Assembly (NCBI GenBank): GCA_965644315.1
Contig: CBFFRQ010000032.1
Span: forward strand, 372,001-436,000
Source of the DNA: Caecitellus pseudoparvulus
Taxonomy: Eukaryota; Bigyra: Bicosoecida
Direction of reading: 5' to 3'
DNA length: 64,000 nucleotides
The notes beneath the pieces were generated by a model that saw nothing but the letters and a program-made list of their open reading frames with translations, made no database searches and had not been told where the DNA came from. Position numbers and translations under genes: made by a program. Below, in pieces: positions 31,791 to 42,429 of the stretch. Each line of letters begins with the position of its first letter. The first letter of the stretch is position 1.

Positions 31791-33872
31791 ATGCGTGCTT
31801 GGAACGCCGCACAGGCTGGCTGCAGGCGGCATGCAGCGCGTGCCTTTGTTAATACGCTTCATGGGTCCAGAATCCCCCCGCCTGCACGCCTCAGGTGTGT
31901 CGCACGGGGCACGTCGCCGGGGGTGCCGCACACAGCCTGGCTTTCCACGGCGGCCAACGCCGCCAAGTCCAATCCTGGCAAGAAAGCAGAGGTGCACTGT
32001 GCAGGGTGTGGCGTTGGGCTGCAGACTCGCAGCAAGGATGGCGCGGGGTACATTCCCTCGGCTGACATGGTGGTGGCCCTGGCAGCGCCTGACGCGTCAG
32101 CCAGTGGCGTCATTTGCCAGCGCTGTTACCAGGCCAAGCACTACGGGCGCCTGACGCCCGTGACGGTGCCGGAGGAGGACTTCTCGGCGTACCTGTCGGC
32201 CATCCAAGAAGTGGACTGCCTCGTCGTGCACGTCGTGGACATTTTCGACTTCGAAGGCAGCCTGCTCCCCCACGCCGCCGCGGCCATCGGCGGCAAACCT
32301 CGCATCCTGGTCGTGAACAAGTGTGACTTGCTGCCACGTGGCACAGCCCTGCACCGAGTGACTCAGTGGGTGCGCCGCCAAGCCAAGGCCGCTGGCGTGA
32401 AGGGCCTGCTGGAGGTGCTGCCGGTGTCCGCCGTGACGGGGCAGGGCTTCGAGGAGCTGTGTGGGTCAGTGCGGGCCCACCGCAAAGGCCGTGATGTGTA
32501 CGTGATTGGCGCCGCCAACGCCGGCAAGAGCAGCTTCGTGAACCGCCTCATGGCAGAGGTGTGGCTGGATTCTGTGCCCCGGCTAGACCCCCGCGCAGCC
32601 CGGCGGTCTGCTCGCCAGGCCACGGCGGTGGAGTTGGCTGCACCCCCCCCCGGGCTGTCTGTGGGGGACACCTTCACTGGGGACATGCAGGACCTCATGG
32701 CACAGGCTCGACTGGAGGCAGCCACGGCCGCTGGGGCTGCGACGGACCCCGCCCCTCGCACCTCGTGGGTGGCTGGGGAGGAGGAGGGGCCCGGGCCAGG
32801 GGATGTGGAGGGGGCGGTGGCGCTGCAGGGGCCCGGCCGACATGGGCCCACTGCCCGCATGAACGCACAGGGGAAGGTGAAGGGCGCCAACTACGCGGGT
32901 GCTGGGTCGGGGGACGGGCCCATGTCTGCGCTGGCGACGGCTGTCATGGGGGCCGCATCCACCCTGGACCTGCCCCCCGCACTCCTGCCCAAGCGCTTCC
33001 AGCAGGCGGCGGCAAAGGTGGGTGGGGACGCGACGGCAGGCGCCGACAGCATCCTGCCAGACCTGGCGGCGCCCGTGTCCACACAGCGCCAACTGCTCTC
33101 AGCCCTGGCGCTGCCCCTGACCACGTCGCCCCTGCCTGGCACGACGCTGGGCGTGGTGGCGGCGCCCCTGACGCAGCACAGCCGTGTGTACGACACACCC
33201 GGCGTCATCACGCACCCCGCGAAGCAAGCCCTGCTGGAGGAACTGGGCAGGCGGGGCGGCGCCAAGGCGCTGCGCAACATCGTCTGCCCCTCCAAGCGCC
33301 TGCGGCAGCGGCACTACCGCCTGGCACCCGGGCGCAGCCTCTTCCTGGGAGGCCTGGCTCGCCTGGACTACGCCAACGAAGAGGGGGGCGACCGGGACAT
33401 CCTCATCTCCACGACGTCCCCCCTGCCCGTGCACCTCACCTCCACCGCCCGAGCGGAGGAGGTCTTCGACAGTCACGTGGGGGATGGCCGTGTGGCGGGG
33501 CTGGGCGGCTTCCTCACGCCCACCAGTGGGCCCCTGCAGGAACAGCTGCAGTGGGAACTGCGCACCTTCGCGCCGGCAGTCATGGACCAGCTGGAGCGAG
33601 AAGGCCACGCGAGGGTGAGCGGCAACCCGCGCCGCACGCGGCACCGGCGCCAGAATCGCCTGCGCCGGTGTCTGGTGGAGGTGTCCCTGGGTGGCTTCGG
33701 GTGGCTGGGAGTGACGCCCATTGAGATCGAGGGCATGTGGGGGTGGGGGCACACGGTTGCCGGTGCCTCCTTCCGCATGGCTGCCAGCGCTGGTGTGCCC
33801 CTCGCTCTGCGCCCGCCTCTGCTGCCCCATGTCGCGTCAGGCACAGGGCCGAAAGATTGGAGCGACCGTTGA
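31791..33872 (+). CDS. NOA1: NOA1/YqeH-type circularly permuted GTPase, mitochondrial ribosome biogenesis
   Basis: 693 aa, single exon. The N-terminal 60 residues are Arg/Ala-rich and lack acids (MRAWNAAQAGCRRHAAR), as expected for a mitochondrial presequence. A zinc finger follows (CAGCGVGLQ ... CQRCYQAKHYG). The G motifs are in permuted order: G4 NKCDLL, G5 SAVTGQG, G1 GAANAGKSS, then after a long Gly/Ala insert G3 YDTPGVI. This order defines the YqeH/NOA1/BRZ1 family, GTPases needed for small-subunit assembly in mitochondria or plastids. The C-terminus PLLPHVASGTGPKDW matches plant and animal homologues, so the stop at 33872 is trusted. The insert between G1 and G3 (about 190 residues) is much longer than usual. 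It is head-to-head with the coiled-coil gene. Confidence 0.93.
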   Translation: MRAWNAAQAGCRRHAARAFVNTLHGSRIPPPARLRCVARGTSPGVPHTAWLSTAANAAKSNPGKKAEVHCAGCGVGLQTRSKDGAGYIPSADMVVALAAPDASASGVICQRCYQAKHYGRLTPVTVPEEDFSAYLSAIQEVDCLVVHVVDIFDFEGSLLPHAAAAIGGKPRILVVNKCDLLPRGTALHRVTQWVRRQAKAAGVKGLLEVLPVSAVTGQGFEELCGSVRAHRKGRDVYVIGAANAGKSSFVNRLMAEVWLDSVPRLDPRAARRSARQATAVELAAPPPGLSVGDTFTGDMQDLMAQARLEAATAAGAATDPAPRTSWVAGEEEGPGPGDVEGAVALQGPGRHGPTARMNAQGKVKGANYAGAGSGDGPMSALATAVMGAASTLDLPPALLPKRFQQAAAKVGGDATAGADSILPDLAAPVSTQRQLLSALALPLTTSPLPGTTLGVVAAPLTQHSRVYDTPGVITHPAKQALLEELGRRGGAKALRNIVCPSKRLRQRHYRLAPGRSLFLGGLARLDYANEEGGDRDILISTTSPLPVHLTSTARAEEVFDSHVGDGRVAGLGGFLTPTSGPLQEQLQWELRTFAPAVMDQLEREGHARVSGNPRRTRHRRQNRLRRCLVEVSLGGFGWLGVTPIEIEGMWGWGHTVAGASFRMAASAGVPLALRPPLLPHVASGTGPKDWSDR

Positions 33873-33895
33873 CGCAGCAACAGGCAGGGTGCGTT

Positions 33896-33903
33896 CCAAT
33901 GCA
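33896..33903 (+). terminator. Candidate 3'-end signal CCAATGCA after NOA1
   Basis: Variant octamer starting 24 bp after the NOA1 stop. It overlaps a possible coding exon of the next gene (33829-33951), and both interpretations may not hold together. Confidence 0.3.
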
Positions 33904-34098
33904 CACGGGCAGCGCCCCGCAGGACACAAAACTCTGCTCAAGGGGTACAAGGTAGCATGGGAAGTGTGTTGGGGACGGCCTGGGGCACCAGCAGCTCTCC
34001 GCTGTGTCAGGGGTGCTGCTGTGGCGCTTGTAGCACCAGTGCCACGGATCGGCTGAAGCCAGTGCTCGTGGGGAGCCCTCACGAACCTCCAGCAGTTC

Positions 34099-36649
34099 AT
34101 GCTGCAGGCAAACCAAGGTGAAATCAACACGATCATGAACAGTGGGTCGTATGCAGCCATCGCCAGGCGAAAGAAAGCCATGGTGCGTGACTTCGCAGGG
34201 ATTCAGGTGTCGACAAGTCGCTGCGCGACACACACAAAGGGAGCCTGCCGTCCCTCACCGTTTAGTGCTTGGGAATGGAGCCAAGGCACACCCGCAGCTG
34301 CTTGTCAATTTGGGCTGTATTGACTCGCATTCGCGCCATCCACAGGAAGCAAGGAGCTCTCGCGATGCTGGCGTGCCGCCGAGACCAGCCGGTCAGAGAC
34401 CCAGTTTCCGCACCATTTACGGGTTGCCCAAGTCGGATGCGGGGCCCATTGTGCCGTCGACTGGGGCAGAGTGGGGCGAAATATCTTCCATTGATGACTC
34501 AACCAGCCCAGCTACCTCTGTAGAGCCTGTAGGAGCACCGCCACCCGACCTTTCCTCCTTGCTGCAAACGGCTCCGCCAGGCGTGCCTGCGTGGTTCACT
34601 CACGCCGCCAGCAGCCAGCCCGCGATTCCCACAGGGTCAAGGATCTCCCGTGTCATGCTGCGGCCTTTGTCCAGCGCACCCCGATCTGCCGCAGTGGGCC
34701 CTCATAAAGGCTTGCCCTCTGCGCCAGCTGCATCCAGCAACGCAGCAGGCCAACAGCAGGCTGCAGCATCCGCGGCACCTGCTGAAGCGGCAGCGATTGG
34801 GGCATCGTGCTCTGTGCCTGCACTTCCGACAGAGATGGAGAGGCATGCCGAAGCGCCAGTGTCTGCAGTATCCTTACAGGGGGAGGGTGTGTTTGAGGCT
34901 GGCAGCGTGGGCTCAGCCGGCTCACCCTCACCGTCTGCCAGTGCAAGTCCGGATGAAGCCCCGCCCCACATGCAACTCGGCGACGGAGAGAGCAGCGAAG
35001 CATCCTTGCCGTCCACGGCGTCATCAGCGCCGCAGGACACGGATGGGAGTGTGGGATCGGCCGCGGTGGACGGTGTGCCCGGTACCAGTCTCGACCAAGC
35101 AACACTGGTGCACGACAGTCCAAGTCTGCCAAGTGCAGAGTCCAGCGACAACCTGCCACAAGCACGCTCTCCATATAGCGAAGATGACGCGCTGGAAGCG
35201 GCGGAGGCCTTCCCTGCGGATCCCGACACATCTCACAGGCTGGTGGAAGCTTGGGCAGCCACTGTGCCCCACCACCCCCCGCCGACGATGGACTCTCCAT
35301 CCGGAGCATGTCAACTCCGCCTTGACCCCGGACCCACCGTGCCAGCTGCAGACCAGGCGTTGGCGCCACTGGAGGTGGGTGTGGACATCGAGCAGCTGCT
35401 TCGGATGCGGGCGCAGCAGCGGGGTGCGGGCCAGAGCACTATGCTGCACCCCCGCACGCCTCCCCCCACACACGCACTTCGAGCTGCAACACCTCCAAGG
35501 GTGGCTGAAGACTCTGACAGCGATGTGGAGCTGCCGGCGTCCCCCTCCCCAGCGGAGGGGCTGTCCGCGCTTGCGGCAGCATCCCTGTTTGCCAAGGATG
35601 TGCAGCGCACTTCCCCACCTGGCCTGCGAGGAGACGAGTCCGCACAGCCCACACCACCGGCTACTACTCTACCTTCCAAAGCTTCTGAAGTGCTGCCGAG
35701 TGGACAGACACCGACCCAGTCGAGCACCGGACTCGACCTTCCTCGGCTCGCTCAGCGACGGAAGCGCAAGGCAAACAAGCCAGCCAACCCGCCACGCCAG
35801 GCAGCCCCCCCTGGAGCGATGACTGCACGAACACAACAGGCACGGGCCGACGCGGCGCGTTCCGTTTCCACTGGGCGACGGCAGCAGCCCCCGCAATCGC
35901 GGCCAGCCAACCCCGGGAGAGATGGACCTGGAGAGCCCCCAGTCTCACACCCCGGCACTCGCCCGCGCAGTGCCAGCGCCCGCCGGGGTGTGACTCGTGC
36001 CATGGCTGGCGCCTTTTACGAACGCAGCATGGCCTGGCGTCGTGGAGTAGACGCAGCAGTGTCACAGAAGGCCCGCGTGCAAGAGGCCGCGGAGGTGGAG
36101 GAGTGCTCCTTTGAGCCTCAGATCCTCCCCATGCCGCTCCCCTCAGAACCCTCCCATCCCCGGCACCGGTACCGCAAGTCTGCAGGTCGGTCTCAACAGC
36201 GACCTGCGTCGGCCACCCGCAACACCCCGTCGGCATCGCAGACCCGTTGCATTGACGCGACTGTCGCTGCCCGGCCGATCCCAGCGGTTCGCAGTGCACG
36301 GGGACTGTCTGCCCCGCGCTCCTCACGCCGGCCGCGGGGGTTGCGCAGGCATGAACCTGAGCCTGATTTGAACGTTTCAACTGCTTCCAGTCGCGCATCT
36401 CGCAGGGGCCCTGGCCAGCCACAGCGCAGCAGGCGCTCCCTCAAAGTCCTGGATGCAACGCAGAAAGGCGCTGCTGTCGCAGAGCAGCGCCTGGAGGAGT
36501 CGATCAAGCATGCACGACAATGTCTGCAAGGCAACCGCCCGGTGGTTGCACCGCTGGTGGCTCCCCTCTCCCGAGCACGAGTCAGACGGCTGTCTCATGC
36601 CTTGAGCCCGAAGGCTGGGAGTGCCACGGACAAGCCGTTGTGGGTATAG
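34099..36649 (+). CDS. Disordered Ser/Pro-rich protein with C-terminal basic helical motif, function unknown
   Basis: Proposed exons 34099-34182 and 34346-36649 give 795 aa; the 163-nt intron has donor ATG|GTGCGT and acceptor CATCCACAG, both phase 0. Exon 1 encodes MLQANQGEINTIMNSGSYA followed by ARRKKAM. The middle 500 residues are low-complexity Ser/Pro/Ala. Near the C-terminus is a helical segment, FYERSMAWRRGVDAAVSQKA, then EVEECSFEPQI; an 'E-C-S/T-F-x-P' end to a charged helix recurs in many protist ciliary or cytoskeletal proteins, so that role is conceivable. An extra upstream exon at 33829-33951 (phase 0, opening MSRQAQGRKIGATVD) would overlap the NOA1 3' end and is uncertain. The stop is 10 bp from the convergent ANK-BTB stop. 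Confidence 0.65.
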
Positions 36650-36659
36650 AGGCAGTGCT

Positions 36660-39600
36660 TTACGCTTCATCAGGGTCTGGCAGCAGGATGGGAGACGTCT
36701 GCACAACGTGTCGGCCGAGTATAATGTGCTGCCTTGTGGCAAGCGGCCGGGCCTCCGCCGCTCGTTCTCCGACTTGTGCCGTTGCTTGGCTCAGGGATGG
36801 GCTGCACCCCAGGCCACTGTGGGCCACCTGTCCTTCGGAAGCGTGGCCCTCTGCAACTCTGGGTGTCACAACTGGGCTTCTCATGGGTGGCTTGGGGAAG
36901 GGCAAGGACACGAAGGCAGCCGAGGGGTGCTGCATCGCTTCTTGCACTCGGCGAGCAAAGTCCTCCCAGTCGGCACAGAGCAGATCCTGCAACATGGCCG
37001 CCACTGGCTGCAGCGGGAAGCACCTGCGGGTCTTCACCGCGTCAAGGGCATCCTTGGCCCATCGCAGTGCAGCCCGTGCAGTCCCACCGGCTTGCGGGTC
37101 CACGTCGCAGGAGGCAGTGGGGGAGGGGGTGCCACAAGCTGAGCGGCTGGACTTAGCGGGGGATGGCGCCGGCGTTGTATCAGTGGAGGCTGCTGGACTG
37201 ACAAACGGAACGGCTCCAGCCACCGCCGACTGCAGTTGCCCTGCAACGTTGTTGACCCGCGCGACCCGCCGCGCTGCCCGCCTGCGCTGCTTGCGCTGTG
37301 CGAGCACTGTGGTTTGCCGCAGCACGCCTTCTCGCGCATGCAGCAGGGCCTGCATGTCATGTGCTGCCTGGTCGTGACACAGACCCAGCACAGCCACTGT
37401 GCGGAGCTGGCAGTGTTGGAAGGTCATGCTCACGCTGTACATGGCAAGCAGTTCGCGCAGAGTGGCTGGCCGCGCCAGATGGCGACAGCATGCTGCCTGC
37501 AGCTGCGGCAGACGAAACTGCTCCCCTACTTCAAACAGCTGCAGCAGCATGGAGACAGGGCTTCCGTCAGCGAGGCTGTCCCGGTACAAGAAGTGCAGCA
37601 GCGCTTTTGCCACTGCGCCGGCGATCCCCACGCTGACTTGTGGTGGCTCCCGCCCTTTCTGTTCATCCCTCAGGGTATGCCGCAGAAGCTGGGCAAAGAG
37701 CGGGCAGCGAGCGGAAAGGACCACCATGTGGCTGGGCACCACCTCGCCATCAGAACACGCAAGGCGAACGTCAGCGAGCTCGTCGCTCAACCAAAAGCGA
37801 GCCACGCCGCTCCATTCATGGTCAAGCTGGGGACCGCCTTGCTTTGCCAGTCTTTGGATGGCATCGTGCATCTGCTGCCCGCTCAAGGAAGCAGCATGGA
37901 GGTCTCGGCAGTCTGGAAGCAGGCACTGCAGCGGCAGCCTCCCCGCATCGTCCTTACAGCCAAGTGGTGCCCCAGCTCCCAGCAGGGCTTCCGCGCACGA
38001 GACATGCCCTGCCCTGCAGGCCTCATGCAGAGCTGTGCGCCCTCGGGCTCCCGGCAGATCAACATGGGCGCCTGCTGCAAGCAGTGCTTTCAAGCATTCC
38101 TCTCTACCGTCTGCGACTGCCACAATGAGCGCGGTGTCGTCTGCAGTTTGCCGGCGATGCTCCGGCGCGGTGGCTTCAGTGAGGAAGCGCGCGTTGGCGT
38201 CAGCGCCGAAGTCAAGAAGGGCGCGAAGGCAGCCAGGTCGATTGTTGATGATGGCGGCGTGGAGGGGCTGACCCCCGTCAATGTTCATGGCGCCCACGCT
38301 GGCCCCGTGCAGAAGCAGCGCCCTGCTGCAGGCCACGTGGCCGTTGCACACTGCCCAATGCAGGGGTGTATCTCCACCATGGTCACGTGCGTTGACGCGC
38401 CCCCTGCGCTCGGCTGGGAAAACAACACTCTTCCCAGTGTCCAATGGGACCCACGGGCGCGAGAGGGACTGGACAGCTCGCAGGACATCAAGGAGAGGCA
38501 GGCTGTACGCAGTGCAGCCATCAAGAGCTTGCAAGTGTGTGCCTGGGCTTCTGCAGTGCTCAGACGGCAGCTTAGAACTCAGGGCGCACGAGACGATGGC
38601 TTGCAGTCGCAGTTGCTGTGCGACGACGGCCATGTGGGCGGTGCCGCCCCCACGGCACAGCACTCGCACTGCTGCGCTGTGGCCATTGGTGGCGGCCTCG
38701 TGCAAGGGCGTGCGCCCCTCCTCGTTGGTTGTGTTGGGGTCAGCGCCATGCTCCAGCAGCAGTGCGAGGAAGTCTGCATGTCCTTCATAGGCGCAGTTGT
38801 GAGCAGGAGCGTTGCCGTCGTGCATGGTGGCGTTGGGGTTGGCGCCCGCGGCCAGCAGCACCTGGCCGATGCCAGCTGCCCCGTGATTCGCCGCAGAGTG
38901 CAAGGCTGTGCCGCCATCTCGGTTTGTGGCGGTGGTGCTTGCTCCAAAGGTGAGCAGTTGCACGACACAGTGCAGCTGCCCGCAGAACGCTGCCCAGTGC
39001 AGCGCAGTATCGTCGTTCCTGTCTCCACCGTGCACGTCAGCGCCATTGTGCAGCAGGAACCGCAGGCACGCCAGCTCACCGTGCCTGGCGGCAGCGTGCA
39101 GGGGCGAGAACGTGCCAGGCCTCCCCAAGACTAGCTCGGGATCGATGCGGTGCAGTGCCGCAAGCAAGTCCACCGGTCCATGTGCAGCCACGTCCCGAAC
39201 GAACAGCTGCAACTCCTCTGCAGGCCAGCTCTCAAGCTGCAGAGCATGACATGTGACTTGTGGGTCCTGACGTATGAGCCAGTGGAGTTGATCGTCTGTA
39301 GAGGGGCATTGTAGCGCTTGCAGGGGGCGCGAGTTTGCTGCAGCTGCGGCTGGCAGCCCCGTACCCGCATCGACCGTGGCTGGCACGCTGTCCCCAGGCC
39401 TGCCTGAATCTGGCTGGTCTCGGCGCCCTCCATGCTGAGCATGACGCACTCCGGCTGCGAATAATGTGTTCAGCATGTGGCGGCTGCCTTCTTTGACAGC
39501 AAGGAGGAGGAGCTGCCGCGCGGCCTCGGCCGGTAGTGGGGACGGGGAGCTGCCCAGGAGCACTGAAGCACAGTCCACGTGGTCTTGCTGCACTGCAAGC

Positions 39601-40830
39601 GCCAGGGGGGACTGCCAGGCAAAGTCAAAGCAGAGGCGATCAGCCCCGCAGTGCGACAATGCGCCCACAGCAGGGGCATGGCCATTCAGTGCGGCAAGGT
39701 GCAGTGGGGTCTGGCCGCGACGGTCCTTCGCGTGCACGGCAGCCTCGCCCTGCGGCAGCGCAAGGAGCAGAGACACACACTCCACATTGCTTACCTCAGC
39801 TGCATGGTGAAGCAGGCACCGGCCACTGCAGTCTGGTCGGAGAGCCAGGGGTGGAGGGGGGACGGAGGCTTGGCTTGTTGCGCCAGATCTCGTGCTGGGA
39901 GGCGCAGGCGTTCCAGGCTGGTCTGTGGAAGACCTCGATGCCGCTGCACCTGGTGAATGCGCCAAGGTGCGCTGGATTAGCACCTGCAGGGCAGCCGCGT
40001 TGCCAGCTCTGGCTGCCCAGCCAGCAAGTGTGAGGCCGGCCTGGTCCTCCAATGCGCAGCACTTTCCTCCCTCTCGCTCAAGCAGTTGCAGGTGCCACTG
40101 AGAGCTGGCAAAAGCGGCGAGGATGTGGAGAGGTGCGATGCCCCATGATGCCCGCGCCGTCCACTCCCTTCCCTGCATGCCCTCCACTCGCGCGCGGGCC
40201 GCCTCGTCAGCTCGGGTCACCACCTTGAGCACCGCAGAGTGGAACTGCGACCACCTAGCCTGGCGCCGCCCCCGTGCGCCAGCACGAAGCACAGCACGAA
40301 TGCAGGCTTGGAAGCAAGCCAAGTGCCTTCCTGCTGCGTGCAAGGGTGGGCCTGCAGGGAAGGAAGGTGCAAGCACAGCTTCGCACGTTGCTGCTGACGC
40401 AACGCGCTGCGGGTCACAGTTCTGAATGGCCCACTGCAGCGTGGAAAGGCCGCTGTCAGGGTCCACTACTTGGCGAAGGGGGCCGCTTTCACTCTCCAGG
40501 GCGTGAATCAGCTGCCTGCTGTTCCTGCGAAGTGCAATGAGCAGCGGAGGCTTGGCGCTGCCGCTGACCCCTCTCCAGTACAAGTCTGCGCCAGCCCGCA
40601 GGCACTGCACAGTGAGGAGCACGTCACACTCGTTCAGTGCTCGTTCAAGTGTTGCCTGCGCTTTACACTGCGGCGAAGCGGGCAGTGTGCGGGAGTGCGG
40701 GCGAGTGGCTTGGCGCTGCGTTGCAGGGTGTGCATGATGAGCGTACTGCAGGTAAGAGAGGCAAGGCTACCAGCGCTTCCCAAGCGGGATGCAGGGGGGC
40801 TGGCAGGCCTAGCAAGGCTTCTTTTGACAT
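36660..40830 (-). CDS. Ankyrin-repeat protein with C-terminal BTB domain
   Basis: Exons 40830-40771 and 40667-36660 give 1355 aa; the 103-nt intron (CTG|GTAGCC ... CGCCGCAG) joins MSKEALLGLPAPLHPAWEAL to CKAQATLERALNECDVLL, a convincing helix. Residues about 30-960 hold many ankyrin repeats with clear signatures such as GQTPLHLAALNGHAPAVGAL, DTALHWAAFCGQLHCVVQLL, GRTPLHEAATNGHSAAVRVL and GRTALHEACRAGHVSCAEAL, interrupted by irregular linkers. A BTB/POZ domain follows at about residues 970-1090 (LADVRLACSDGEVVPSHMVV, LLHFLYRDSLADG). In other eukaryotes ANK-BTB proteins act as Cullin-3 adaptors or transcription co-regulators; substrate here is unknown. The C-terminal 200 residues contain a basic stretch (KQRRRAARRVARVN). 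Confidence 0.9.
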
Positions 40831-41135
40831 TTTCAGTTGAGGTTGCTCCTTGTGTGCTTGCCAGGCTCCACTGAGTGATGCAGGGCAAGCCTGCGTTGCT
40901 GCGCGGCAACAAATCTCTCTCACACGGCGGCAGCTCACGGTCAGGCGACAAAATTGTATGGGATAACGTCAGGCCGCGTGCTGATGGTGGCCAAAGTGCA
41001 AGGCGTGAGTGTATTATTTGTTCGCGCCCCGTAATTGTCCCCGTCTGGACGCGCGCTCGGCTCTGGCAGCGAAGCCAAGGGAAGAATCAGGTGGCAATTT
41101 CCGCAGGATTCGAAGTCCTCTGTGCAACACACGGC
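40831..41135. other. Divergent intergenic region between two ankyrin genes
   Basis: About 305 bp separates the starts of the ANK-BTB gene (minus) and the 388-aa ANK gene (plus). The frame of the ANK gene stays open upstream to 40875, but that part is not ankyrin-like and is taken as 5' untranslated sequence. An acceptor-like AATTTCCGCAG at 41096-41106 leaves room for a spliced leader exon. Confidence 0.5.
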
Positions 41136-42302
41136 ATGGCTGCGGTCAAGGCGAAGACAGTGCTACGAGCTGCAGGACGAGAGGGAGCTGTGGAGGCCTA
41201 CTTGCCAGCTCTGGAAGCGCATGGTGTCCTGGAGTTCGTGGACGCCAGCGGCGAAACAGTGCTGCACAGGGCCGCTGGCGCTGGCGCGGAGCAGAACTTG
41301 GCACACCTCCTGGCCCTTCCGGGGTGGGAGGCCCATGTGGACCTCAGAGACTACAAGCACAAGACGCCCCTCATGCACGGCGCTGCATTTCCGTCCATCG
41401 TGCGGCGCCTGCTGTCGTACGGAGCCTCCCCCCTTGCCTTCAAAGCCAACGCGTGGTCTCCGCTGCACTACGCCGCGAAGGCAGGCAGCACGGAGACTGT
41501 GCAGGCCCTGATCTCAGCAGGTGCTGACGTGCGCTGGGAGAACAAAGAAGGCGCCTCTGCGCTGTACGTGGCTGCACGGGAGGGGCATGTGGGTGTGGTG
41601 CGGGCGCTTCTTGAGGCGCAGGGCTCACCAGGCGCGGACCTGGCAGTGCAGCCGACTCGACGCCAGCGCACAGCACTGCACACGGCCATTCGAAGTGGTC
41701 ACACTGACGTCTTGGCTCTGCTGCTTCAAGTGTGCGCCGAGGGGGGGGTCGACCTGTCCGGGCTGGTGGACGCGTCAGGGCAGTCGCTGCAGCACGAGGC
41801 GGCGGAGTATGGGAGACTGGACATGGCTGGACTGCTGATGGACCGGGGCATATCCCCCTGGCCGCCATCTTGCCGTGAAGACGTGGTGGGCCGTCTGCCG
41901 CTGCATGTCGCGTTGCTTGCCTGCCAGGAAGAGGCGGCAGAGTGGTGCCTGAGCACGGCACCCCCAGGCGCCCAGCCCGACTTCGTGGACGGCAAAGGCG
42001 TCCCCGCCGTGTATCACGCGGCGTGCAAGGGGTGCGCTGGCAGCGTCGCTGCGTTGCTGGCGAGGGGTGCGGACCCGCTGTGTGCGGCACCCCACCGCAC
42101 CGCACTGCACGCCGCGGCGGCGGGAGGACACCTGGAGGCGCTGCAGCTCCTGGCTGCACAAGCGGGATCTGAATGGCCAACGACGTGCCTCGATGCTGAC
42201 GGGAAGACAGTGCTGGAAGTGGCCAAGGGTGGCCCAGTGCGGGATTGGCTGCAGCAGCTGCAAAGTGACTCCGCCGGCGGCGCAGCGGACACCACGCAAT
42301 GA
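41136..42302 (+). CDS. Ankyrin-repeat protein
   Basis: 388 aa from the ATG at 41136 (MAAVKAKTVLRAAGREG), chosen because ankyrin-type helices begin there. About nine repeats follow, for example GETVLHRAAGAGAEQNLAHL, KTPLMHGAAFPSIVRRLL, WSPLHYAAKAGSTETVQALI, ASALYVAAREGHVGVVRALL, RTALHTAIRSGHTDVLALLL and RTALHAAAAGGHLEALQLLA. No second domain, signal peptide or membrane span is seen; the C-terminus ends shortly after the last repeat. Such stand-alone arrays are protein-interaction scaffolds. It is head-to-head with the ANK-BTB gene and 127 bp upstream of the aldehyde dehydrogenase start on the same strand. Confidence 0.88.
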   Translation: MAAVKAKTVLRAAGREGAVEAYLPALEAHGVLEFVDASGETVLHRAAGAGAEQNLAHLLALPGWEAHVDLRDYKHKTPLMHGAAFPSIVRRLLSYGASPLAFKANAWSPLHYAAKAGSTETVQALISAGADVRWENKEGASALYVAAREGHVGVVRALLEAQGSPGADLAVQPTRRQRTALHTAIRSGHTDVLALLLQVCAEGGVDLSGLVDASGQSLQHEAAEYGRLDMAGLLMDRGISPWPPSCREDVVGRLPLHVALLACQEEAAEWCLSTAPPGAQPDFVDGKGVPAVYHAACKGCAGSVAALLARGADPLCAAPHRTALHAAAAGGHLEALQLLAAQAGSEWPTTCLDADGKTVLEVAKGGPVRDWLQQLQSDSAGGAADTTQ

Positions 42303-42429
42303 CACTTCTCCACGCACTCTGTTTTTGCACGAATTTCCCGGGCTTCGTGTCCCTCCCAAGCTCTTCGTGTCCACGTTCAGCTGTGCCCTTGCCATTGGCG
42401 GCGGCTGCTGCGGAATTCAGTTCGCAGCC

